A stretch of 14,957 nucleotides of DNA from ANME-2 cluster archaeon (GTDB taxonomy: Archaea; Halobacteriota; Methanosarcinia; Methanosarcinales; Methanocomedenaceae). Shown piece after piece: positions 8,601-12,804 of the stretch. Each line of letters opens with the position of its first letter. The stretch's first letter is position 1. The notes beneath the pieces were generated by a model. That model was given only the letters and a program-made list of their open reading frames with translations, was not told the DNA's origin and made no database searches. The stretch covers positions 1 to 14,957 of the forward strand of contig JAMJFV010000037.1 of NCBI GenBank assembly GCA_023544495.1, written 5' to 3'. The position numbers and the translations under genes were made by a program.

Positions 8601-9336
8601 ATCTGTAAGTCCTACAACAAAAGAATTTGCCCACAATGTGAATTCGGCGAATATAACCAATTGCGTACGTTGTCATGACGCTTTACGAAATATCGTACCA
8701 GCGAACCGTCAGTTAAATATAGCGGCTATGAACAATAGTTCGGAATCCATCCACTATGACCTGAACAACGCCATTACAGATGGCAATATTAACCAGAGAT
8801 GCTATGCCTGCCACGGTAATGGGAGCGCACCCGCCATCCATCCATCACTTTCAGATGTTAAACTGTGTGATGAATGTCACGTTACCCTCAATTTCAGTGC
8901 ACCCCTGGTTGGCAGACATATACCCAATGCTTCAACTCCTCAGCAGTTCAGTACTTCAAATATAACGACCAATTATGCCGATTGCTGGATTTGTCACAAT
9001 AACAGTGTCAATACCAGTGCGACCATGTGGCAGAACAACAGGTCACTTGTTTCCCACTACAGTACGAACAGCAGCCTGGTCAGGACGAACTCCAATGATA
9101 CGGTTGACGAGTGCTACAATTGCCACTGGAACACCACAAACCAGTATAAGTATGGAAATGCTCCACAGACCCAGATGGCATCCAGGATACAATGTTACGA
9201 ATGTCACAACGGAGAGTGGAAGCTGGAAAGAAGATCACCGGACCTGCCAAAGACGTGGGTGTTCTATTCATCAGAACCCGGGGTCTTACATAATCAAAAG
9301 ATGGGGACCTATTGGGCGTGTTCAACATGCCATTGA
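2605..9336 (+). CDS. Giant secreted multiheme c-type cytochrome (about 48-50 heme sites, 2,243 aa)
   Basis: Likely an extracellular electron conduit of the kind found in ANME archaea. Residues 1-26 form a Sec signal peptide (hydrophobic core 8-20, cleavage near AGA). A first CXXCH at residue 30 is followed by a fibronectin-III-like domain (about 50-168, ending in TNTTYYYRIES and SFTT) and a second beta-sandwich-like domain (about 173-308). From C311 to the end the protein is heme-binding. My hand count is 43 CX2CH, one CX3CH (C1187) and four CX4CH (C428, C906, C1145, C1746). The only other cysteines make a CX18CH (C455) and a CX11CH (C1402). Many N-X-S/T sequons suggest a glycosylated surface protein. 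Heme spacing is sparse, about 40 residues per site, and heme modules are repeated internally. No S-layer domain or C-terminal transmembrane helix is visible; the chain ends ACSTCH-stop. The ATG at 2605 is fixed by GGTGGT 6 nt upstream and an in-frame TGA just before. It stands alone, divergent from mtrAH. Confidence 0.93.
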   Translation: MFNIQNSLIVVFLILFIVFATGTAGATSDCLGCHAENVTIMPDIENPHLLPGPVQSVTAVSTTGFEAGILSTSSPPLVYDITARGKATTAFIAWKTNKSTDDRVYYGTNEADITAWVNGTWSNWKNNTISPSITLTDLSTNTTYYYRIESTDDYGNVNTDIPVRSFTTALLNIELSTNRIVILDDPMYAGSTAAPGYENPPDPILQQNWTGNDWDNDYWNNESTTIRAYVLVMDVQGMGADSASVDFILKNPAGIVIDQSSSFTDSGGIASYLFDMNNKNEWGTWTIEANSTVNGNYVNSSTEFTLNWWGCALCHGDPGTIVFNKTLSMNGNANNPDFPIPNSPYAMGYDMAHQLTVASGNVSNFHGKYYDFKWYGEGHENFTYNPTGYGQFPDTKCVHCHQGYDGYPGGNTTATYLDYRQDYHNFSCDSHACHANEGWQQPYQSNNGIPEMKSCGFQFIPYGDAGHEHTQPQCHVIWGDVYDIPYVAGGNGNLTIVPTLDDNNIDSNDQARVNYSDSIPASGNPLRLHTINANVPCVICHGPNHGIKNPDPSTFERRLPAVDEADKIAGGCTICHQPDPGDLDPESTCEVCHVGRNTVTFEQNSNGTTEISHCQTCHTQKQHNASVDCTVCHSQDAHIINYFDNSGSYDTSKSNAGNCTTCHQKSRLTAILANSKAGTYSGNTPLVNDPLTHSNNSYSGTLWDRGTRYWDNTNQVTTCLYCHGNTTHNATALGYPDFFKGSNTVSGSFVSATWCAGCHYQNNSNYNSMVSTMDPVPPEITNNASYGTYTTAIDGTNYYDHTGIRGFNDPDCGGCHNNSAINSTQLMHGTVTGAAGGPDCIGCHQGSGIPGSATINRTLFNQTPHVNINDGNGTNSRSCWLCHGNGSAQTRSDHSVNVNLSMVKSCTDVQCHGNISSSEATFNIVSHSPTADTKYVRTNATSAGCEDCHSALNVLVYNESKPGNASSTGMLLSAGPVGHYVKNLVDYDNDKHFVIDSVGWSDGGQKGSQGCVYCHRTDNGTLFNATNITQLGNHDNVGNNCYGCHIVGTTTLHDVGVINASAGGPDCLLCHGDAGGEILPDVNISAFNNSVHSNLNNNASNVSVLSNDLSKACWACHGNGSEPGKHPSEAITATNPANVTFPLDCTEGDCHVNGTPAGSTFNDSIPNVTEHVPAALNDPDINTDHNCSASCHVNSLSPRGEPETGIRNATDLSNVSHYGTITGPEIARVQINTPNCIDCHRNVTNALLWGNATQIRHPVNKSAGFCANCHGSGSSLHAGNLSFAPEIHTAGFDWEDDGIDYYAIYPPLLSQDMEGCYACHNGTVDFILMGLDVNDDNSRICEECHYNNSPGPFTTKISMRSDVSNAIPRVFNHINDSTNATVVIRTNLTVSGTSQLSRPSTCFNYNNNTGNGACHGVSYEKRTDAGGYYAFNNSEISLKSSTNMSPYRYTQTIDHMPNTSDCRICHLGANASIGTLVESVYWGNPMNVTSTAPTIPAHINVDARIDDCWACHVFGGFQPVDFHDVNITGGGGPDCIRCHDVGRSGATRWVNVSALNGSLNSNASIHYAINNATTGTGGSTGNPDNQICWACHHSDGSEPSGMGDIFKQPYQCYDCHNGTAAYSNVSNAPGVYQHFVNATNLTAGNITSNTTNSSSCLVCHTIPEMKVSYSEGADIFSTNYSLPSHYGRTRTDLRTWTADGLGVETVDCKYCHNNSTSAFKVAMNDPLNNSNISEHSPGYPGSTPNCTNSACHRGGWMHNDTLAKPDLMIGGAEDSDVCNTCHSPANASGNMTATTGKTLHNASVNCSECHLFEARDIHGIKYLQQDDTYSTSNSSSTVVDCVRCHNNNTVLNNLSIDSVPPLVPTDNTMGFNHGEDPDNGSRWANTSVNYYWNSMNGACEYCHNDTKHQANAFGLIANIKGSNTRNDTIDTSNNWCSGCHYQAADNYFVAGNWSKVPPTIYYNNVNLSNATDDANILWFNHTLSDYSDGSCKGCHGNLLSVSPTTKEFAHNVNSANITNCVRCHDALRNIVPANRQLNIAAMNNSSESIHYDLNNAITDGNINQRCYACHGNGSAPAIHPSLSDVKLCDECHVTLNFSAPLVGRHIPNASTPQQFSTSNITTNYADCWICHNNSVNTSATMWQNNRSLVSHYSTNSSLVRTNSNDTVDECYNCHWNTTNQYKYGNAPQTQMASRIQCYECHNGEWKLERRSPDLPKTWVFYSSEPGVLHNQKMGTYWACSTCH
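2752..3108 (+). other. Fibronectin-III-like domain of the cytochrome
   Basis: Residues about 50-168 read as an FN3/phosphatase-N-like beta-sandwich: ATTAFIAWKTN, then DDRVYYGTN, then SITLTDLSTNTTYYYRIES and an ending at RSFTT. This strand pattern is common in extracellular modular proteins. It contains no heme motif, so it separates heme 1 from the main heme body and may serve docking or surface attachment. Confidence 0.65.
4444..5052 (+). repeat. Cytochrome heme block X, copy 1 (hemes 8-13)
   Basis: This six-heme segment corresponds heme for heme with 7936-8589. Shared landmarks in order are HNASV(D/N)C, a Thr/Ser-rich linker, a (L/E)YCH site followed by TxHxAxAxG, KGSNT, then W-C-(A/S)-GCHYQ, VPP and a CxGCH. 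The match is at protein level with diverged DNA, so the duplication is old. Confidence 0.75.
5038..5340 (+). repeat. Cytochrome heme module Y, copy 1 (hemes 13-16)
   Basis: The module pattern is CxGCH, about 12 residues, H-G/D-V, GGPDCIxCH, a linker with an isolated His, CWxCHGNGS, then a third site. In this copy the last site is the CX4CH at C906. Confidence 0.75.
5724..6057 (+). repeat. Cytochrome heme module Y, copy 2 (hemes 19-22)
   Basis: The order is the same as in copy 1: CYGCH, LHDVGV, GGPDCLLCH, HSNLNN, CWACHGNGSEPGKHP, and a closing CX4CH (C1145). Copies 1 and 2 are nearly adjacent, suggesting tandem duplication. Confidence 0.75.
7126..7452 (+). repeat. Cytochrome heme module Y, copy 3 (hemes 29-32)
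   Basis: The landmarks are CWACH, FHDVNI, GGPDCIRCHD, SIHYAINNA, CWACHHSDGSEP and CYDCHNG. The closing site is an ordinary CX2CH here, unlike copies 1 and 2. Confidence 0.73.
7936..8589 (+). repeat. Cytochrome heme block X, copy 2 (hemes 36-41)
   Basis: This is the second copy of the six-heme block at 4444-5052. The order and spacing of landmarks is preserved: HNASVNC, EYCHND, KGSNT, NWCSGCHYQ, KVPP, CKGCH. Each copy runs straight into a GGPD/heme module, so the real duplicated unit may be about 12 hemes. Confidence 0.75.
8575..8880 (+). repeat. Cytochrome heme module Y, copy 4 (hemes 41-44)
   Basis: The landmarks are CKGCH, AHNVNS, NCVRCHD, SIHYDLNNAI, CYACHGNGSAPAIHP and CDECH. The GGPD signature has been lost, but the linker SIHYxxNNA matches copy 3 closely, which ties copies 3 and 4 together. 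Confidence 0.72.
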
Positions 9337-9402
9337 ATGGCATCAGACAGAGAAGACCTGACGTTATTAGCCGATTGTAAAACGGGAATTACCCATTGTC
9401 TC

Positions 9403-9409
9403 TTTTTTT
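9403..9409 (+). terminator. T-tract terminator after the cytochrome gene
   Basis: A run of seven T residues lies 67 bp after the cytochrome stop codon and before the promoter of the next operon. Archaeal RNA polymerase terminates on such T-tracts without needing a hairpin. The position fits an end of the long cytochrome transcript. Confidence 0.45.
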
Positions 9410-9422
9410 ACCATAACCGAAT

Positions 9423-9433
9423 CAATTATATCT
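9423..9433 (+). promoter_or_regulatory. Probable TATA box giving a leaderless transcript
   Basis: CAATTATATCT lies with its centre about 30 nt before the ATG at 9458. With the usual archaeal TATA-to-start distance, transcription would begin at or within a few bases of that ATG. No Shine-Dalgarno sequence precedes it, which fits a leaderless mRNA. Confidence 0.45.
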
Positions 9434-9457
9434 ACTCTGCTCCAAACGAGTAATACT

Positions 9458-9790
9458 ATGGCAAGAATCCTGTCGTCCAAAGACCTGAAACTCCTGAAAA
9501 AGATGGTACCGGAACTGGACACAGATAACTCCAGTCCCGGGTATCGCTCATTATTGTCCCCCATCAGCAAGCACTTCAGCAGCTCTACAAGTGAGTTCCA
9601 TCAAAGACTTGAAAGGCTGTCAGGTCCTGAACTTTCATACCTCATAGGCCTTATCTTCCTGGGAGAAGAATGCCTGACCTGTCTTTCAGATGAATATCTG
9701 GAAATATTGCTGGATAAGATACGCAGGGACATCTCATCTCAAAAGGCCGAAGACCTTAGGGAATTCTTAGGTTACATCAAGGAGGGATAG
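9458..9790 (+). CDS. Unrecognised 110-aa helical protein, coupled to methanogenesis marker 8
   Basis: I do not recognise this family. The product is 110 residues, highly charged and mostly predicted helical by composition, with no signal peptide or membrane span. Two cysteines sit close together (ECLTC, in the middle third), flanked by hydrophobic stretches (LSYLIGLIFLG and YLEILLDKI), suggesting a small helical bundle or a protein-binding partner. It ends at 9790, one base before the ATG of the marker 8 gene, whose ribosome binding site (9779-9786) lies inside its last codons. The two are therefore translationally coupled and probably made together, which hints at a shared task. Start ATG 9458 has no ribosome binding site but a well-placed TATA box. 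Confidence 0.8.
   Translation: MARILSSKDLKLLKKMVPELDTDNSSPGYRSLLSPISKHFSSSTSEFHQRLERLSGPELSYLIGLIFLGEECLTCLSDEYLEILLDKIRRDISSQKAEDLREFLGYIKEG
9779..9786 (+). promoter_or_regulatory. Ribosome binding site of the marker 8 gene
   Basis: AAGGAGGG lies 5 nt before the ATG at 9792, within the last codons of the preceding gene. It is a near-perfect match to the anti-Shine-Dalgarno tail and supports coupled translation. Confidence 0.75.
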
Positions 9791-9791
9791 T

Positions 9792-10643
9792 ATGCCACAT
9801 ATTATGGAGATATTGGGAAAGACAAGGGTGGTGGTGAAGGATGGCAAAGTAGTGGAAGTAGGTGAGCCGCAGGTTAAGTGGTGTCCCCTCTGGAACAAAG
9901 TTTCCGGAATTGAAAACATCTCAACCGACGCAGCCAGGCATAATATGGAGCAGCGTATCAGGGAATTCGGCATGTTCACATCACAGCGCCGGCTTGACCT
10001 GGGTGTGTTCGCCAGTTTTGGTATATCAGAGATACTGATGACCGCACTGCGCAGAGGTCTCATCGATTCCACGGTGACAGTATGCGACGGGGCAGGTACC
10101 GTGGTCACGTCCGCTCCCGACCTGGTGCAGGGTATGAGCGCCCAGATATCCGGCCTGGTTGCGACAGAACCTATTGAGGAGGTGATAGCTGCCATAGACC
10201 GGATGGGAGGGCAGGTACCGGACCCTATGACCGCCAGGATCGACCAGGCTGCAGGGTTCAGGTTGGCAGCAGAACAGGGACACAGGAAGATTGCAGTTTC
10301 GGTGGTGGATGTTGCATCTGCATCCAGGGTGCGGGTCATGGAGGATGAGGTTAAGGCAGATGCGATATTGATGGCGGCCCATCTGACAGGAATAGGGCGG
10401 GAGGAGACCAGGGAACTGTTATCGCTGGTGGATGTGGTCACAGGCTGCGCTTCCGGGAACGTAAGAGAACTGGTAAAACCGCTCGTACAGGTGGGTACTG
10501 CCATTCCCCTGTTCGGGCTTACTGAAAATGGGAAAACCCTTCTCATCGAACGGGCAAAGGAGATAGATTCCCCATTGCTGGTAAATACTATGACCTTACC
10601 TGTTTTACCTGCAGACAAACAACCCGGACCTTTAGACCGTTAA
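9792..10643 (+). CDS. Methanogenesis marker protein 8 (DUF2099 family)
   Basis: Recognised from the family's opening (HIMEILGKTRVVVKDGKVVEVGEP followed by WCPLW) and its core signatures: FASFGISEILMTAL, TVCDGAGTVV, PDLVQGMSAQISGLVATEPI, HLTGI, TGCASGNVRE, and LVQVGTAIPLFGLTENGK near the end. At 283 residues it is of normal family length. This family is found almost only in archaea with methyl-coenzyme M reductase; its biochemical role is not established. Cysteines 31, 98 and 219 sit in conserved contexts and could bind metal or act chemically, which is inference. There is no signal peptide, so it is cytoplasmic. It is the second gene of a two-gene operon with the 110-residue protein and ends directly against a small minus-strand ORF. 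Confidence 0.9.
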   Translation: MPHIMEILGKTRVVVKDGKVVEVGEPQVKWCPLWNKVSGIENISTDAARHNMEQRIREFGMFTSQRRLDLGVFASFGISEILMTALRRGLIDSTVTVCDGAGTVVTSAPDLVQGMSAQISGLVATEPIEEVIAAIDRMGGQVPDPMTARIDQAAGFRLAAEQGHRKIAVSVVDVASASRVRVMEDEVKADAILMAAHLTGIGREETRELLSLVDVVTGCASGNVRELVKPLVQVGTAIPLFGLTENGKTLLIERAKEIDSPLLVNTMTLPVLPADKQPGPLDR

Positions 10644-10766
10644 TTACTTATCACCCTTTTTTGAAGGAACTGGAACAGTATTGTTTTTAAATTCATCTTT
10701 CGCACTTTGTATCATATTCAGCCGTTTCAATTTTTCAGGTTCAATAAAGGTCATGGTTACTTTCAT
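10644..10766 (-). CDS. Possible 40-aa small protein
   Basis: This 40-codon frame starts at ATG 10764-10766 and ends at TAA 10644-10646. The product is strongly charged and lysine-rich (MKVTMTFIEPEKLKRLNMIQ then a polar tail ending SKKGDK), with no membrane span or cysteine. Upstream on the minus strand AGGGGGAG lies about 10 nt before the ATG, a good ribosome binding site, and a TATA-like TTCATATAC lies near 10842-10850. Its stop codon touches the stop of the marker 8 gene (TAA then TTA, 10641-10646). I do not recognise a family. The ribosome binding site and codon composition favour a real gene, but so short a frame could arise by chance. Confidence 0.5.
   Translation of the reverse strand: MKVTMTFIEPEKLKRLNMIQSAKDEFKNNTVPVPSKKGDK
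10657..10662 (+). terminator. Candidate T-tract terminator of the marker 8 operon
   Basis: Six T residues lie 14 bp after the marker 8 stop codon, with another T5 run about 20 bp further on. This suits archaeal termination. The tract lies inside the antisense small ORF, where it encodes lysines on the other strand, so coding use is an alternative explanation. Confidence 0.35.
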
Positions 10767-10949
10767 CTAAGCCAGCTCCCCCTGGTAATCCTCTCCCTGG
10801 TTCAGGATATTATTTCCCAACCCCTTAAGGGGACTTAGCCTGTATATGAATAAACATTTTGATACCAGACCTGGTAATTCATATATTATCGTTACAATTG
10901 CCGGATTTCACAGAGTAAACTACTAATAGCTAAATATGTATTATTTATT
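10767..10949. promoter_or_regulatory. Divergent control region with CCTGGT repeats and two palindromes
   Basis: This region lies between the minus-strand small ORF and the plus-strand membrane protein gene. It holds two near-identical 11-mers at 10776-10786 and 10791-10801 (CTCCCCCTGGT and CTCTCCCTGGT, period 15), a perfect 12-bp palindrome CCCCTTAAGGGG at 10821-10832, and a TACCAG-AC-CTGGTA inverted repeat at 10863-10876 directly upstream of a TATA-like CATATATTA (10880-10888). The last arrangement is what an operator overlapping a promoter would look like. Confidence 0.4.
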
Positions 10950-11999
10950 ATGAGTTGGTACAGTATTGATGCAGTGGATGGGGCACTGCAAAGGACCAAA
11001 AGCACCCTGTTCGAACCTTTTAGTTTCTGGAAATGGATAAAACTTGGAATTATCATCCTGCTGTTGGGCGGTGGAGGAGGTGGCCCAAACTTTGGCAACA
11101 TTGGTCAGCAATACGGTGGTGAAGGACCTGGCTGGATGCAGGATTTCCAGGGCTTTGGCGAAATGGCCAGCCAGTTCATGCAGCAGTACTTATTGATCAT
11201 CGTTCTGGGTGTATTCTTTTTCATAGGGTTGATCCTGCTTTTTTCATACATCTCAAATGTTATGGAATTCGTTTTTGTGAATTCACTTGTGACAGACACG
11301 GTAGCATTCTGGGAATATTCCGGAAAATACCTGCGTAAGGGTTTTCATTTGTTCATCATAAGGTTCGTGCTCGGACTCATATTCCTGGTGCTCATCGTAG
11401 CTGCCATGCTCCCGGTGATCTTACCGGTACTGAACTCGCTCGATGCTATTGAAAATTTAAATATTGGCATGTTTTTGGGGAGCATTGTCATGTTTTTGAG
11501 TGTCCTGTTCATACTTGCCATTATTAGCGGGATAATCCAGTCGTTCATTAACCTGTCAATACCACTTGCCATGTATAAGGACATGGGCATCATTGCTGCT
11601 TTCAGGGTCGTGTTTGGTAAGTTCAGGGCCGACTGGAGACAAATAATAGTCTACTGGCTGATAAGGTTCGTTATCAGATTAGTAGCTGGTATCGTTGTGT
11701 TACTAATTGCATTGATCGTGTTACTAGTCCTATTAGGGATATTTTCCCTGCTTGGCTTTGGCCTGTACATGCTCTTAACGTCAGGAGCAGGATTGGGTAC
11801 AGATAATACCATATTCTGGGTAGTGATGGTACCGTTCGGATTGGTGGTACTCATCGTATTAATTATATTCGCCCTGCTGATATCAGTACCGGTCCCTGTG
11901 TTCATGAAATACCACATGCTGACCTTCCTGGAGTCATGGTATCCTGAATCCGGTATTCCTTTCAACAACAGGGGCATCCCGGAGCAATTGCAGGTTTAA
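10950..11999 (+). CDS. Polytopic membrane protein, DUF7544-like
   Basis: This is a 349-residue integral membrane protein. The N-terminal WYSIDAVDGALQRTK, then FEPFSFWKWIKLG and a glycine run (LLLGGGGGGP, 38-47), resembles a family of uncharacterised archaeal membrane proteins (DUF7544); I assign this by memory and with moderate certainty. I see about six to seven hydrophobic spans: near 31-40, 80-105, 133-160, 172-202, 232-280 (long enough for two) and 290-318. Between them are short basic cytoplasmic loops (KYLRKGF, FGKFRADWRQ). The loop after the first span is glycine- and aromatic-rich and may face outside. There are no catalytic motifs, so function is unknown. The start ATG 10950 has no ribosome binding site; TATA at 10880-10888 would give a leader of about 40 nt. 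Its stop overlaps that of the convergent metalloprotease gene. Confidence 0.82.
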   Translation: MSWYSIDAVDGALQRTKSTLFEPFSFWKWIKLGIIILLLGGGGGGPNFGNIGQQYGGEGPGWMQDFQGFGEMASQFMQQYLLIIVLGVFFFIGLILLFSYISNVMEFVFVNSLVTDTVAFWEYSGKYLRKGFHLFIIRFVLGLIFLVLIVAAMLPVILPVLNSLDAIENLNIGMFLGSIVMFLSVLFILAIISGIIQSFINLSIPLAMYKDMGIIAAFRVVFGKFRADWRQIIVYWLIRFVIRLVAGIVVLLIALIVLLVLLGIFSLLGFGLYMLLTSGAGLGTDNTIFWVVMVPFGLVVLIVLIIFALLISVPVPVFMKYHMLTFLESWYPESGIPFNNRGIPEQLQV

Positions 12000-12787
12000 A
12001 AGAAAGGAAGGATATGGGGACTTTCATGCAGTCGTGCAAGTCTCAATATATCCTCTGAGGAGTAATTTGTCGGGAACTGGTTAACGTCAGGTTCGTGGTT
12101 AAGCGGTATACTATTATAGACACTGAACCCTGCGTTCATCACATTACCTGACTTGTTGGAATGGTCAAGTCCCCATACATGCCCCAGCTCATGCAGCAGT
12201 ATGGTGGTTTCCGTACCTTCCTGTGTAAGTGCATCCCTGAATATAATAATAGAATCAGCAGAATACGTCACACCCGCCGAATACTCCCTGGTACCGGTCA
12301 TGTACTGGTATGCCGGCATGTTACTGGAATATTCTGAATTATCGGGCTGCCATACGGTATCCAGATACATGATATAGAGGGTGATATTTCCCCACAGCCA
12401 TCCTGTCCTGTAATCACGGTGTGCCTGCTGCAGTCTGCCGGTTATATCAAAGAGGTCATTACCTGAAATGAGAATGGGGACTTCATCGTATCCGATCTCC
12501 TGGTTCAGGTGCATCACTACACGCTTTTGGGAATACAGCTCTATTTTTTCCTGTAATACGGCAATGGCCCTGGGATCAGGTTCCATGCCTTGCTGGTAAT
12601 CTACCTCCACCACAATGGTGTTGTAGGGTGAATATTTTGAAAGGTACAGGCTATCAAAACCGCCTGGTACATGGCCTTCAATATGGTGTACATAGGCTGG
12701 TATGAAAATGAACGCAGTGGCAAGAGCCAGGGCTGTTACCAGAACGAATGTGTAAATAACAACTGTTTTTAACACCGATTCAGCCAT
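11996..12787 (-). CDS. Membrane-anchored zinc metalloprotease (HExxHxxGxxH type)
   Basis: With the start used here the product has 263 residues. Residues 6-35 form one hydrophobic segment near the N-terminus that anchors the protein, with the catalytic part probably outside the cell. HELGHVWGLDH at about 199-209 is the metzincin zinc site (three His ligands, Glu as base). NVMNAG at about 215 fits the Met-turn, although it follows the zinc site unusually closely. Several N-X-S/T sequons agree with an extracellular location. I chose ATG 12785-12787 because AGGGG lies 5 nt upstream. A TTG at 12808 overlapping the stop of the preceding gene (TTGA) is a possible alternative start adding seven residues. 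It is the second gene of a pair with the TudS-like gene. The substrate is unknown; surface protein turnover is a guess. Confidence 0.85.
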   Translation of the reverse strand: MAESVLKTVVIYTFVLVTALALATAFIFIPAYVHHIEGHVPGGFDSLYLSKYSPYNTIVVEVDYQQGMEPDPRAIAVLQEKIELYSQKRVVMHLNQEIGYDEVPILISGNDLFDITGRLQQAHRDYRTGWLWGNITLYIMYLDTVWQPDNSEYSSNMPAYQYMTGTREYSAGVTYSADSIIIFRDALTQEGTETTILLHELGHVWGLDHSNKSGNVMNAGFSVYNSIPLNHEPDVNQFPTNYSSEDILRLARLHESPHILPFF

Positions 12788-12804
12788 CTCTACCCCTAAA
12801 TTAT

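Noticed and set aside
4440..9336. Possible CRISPR or satellite array because of recurring short motifs
   Set aside because: The recurring units are CXXCH codons and related protein modules at irregular spacing, not identical DNA repeats with regular spacers.
8975..9361. Plus-strand ORF of 128 codons overlapping the cytochrome end, as a possible frameshifted continuation
   Set aside because: It contains no heme motif and its sequence is the out-of-frame shadow of the cytochrome; the in-frame cytochrome ends with a sound CXXCH.
9334..9453. Readthrough of the cytochrome TGA (for example as a recoded codon)
   Set aside because: The downstream frame has no heme motif, membrane helix or recognised domain and crosses a T-tract and the next promoter before stopping.
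9767..10618. Minus-strand ORF of 283 codons
   Set aside because: It mirrors the marker 8 gene almost exactly and is Ser/Thr-rich, as expected for an antisense frame of a coding sequence; no ribosome binding site or family signature.
11996..11999. Four-base overlap of convergent stop codons as a regulatory feature
   Set aside because: Tail-to-tail overlaps of a few bases are common in compact archaeal genomes and need no special explanation.
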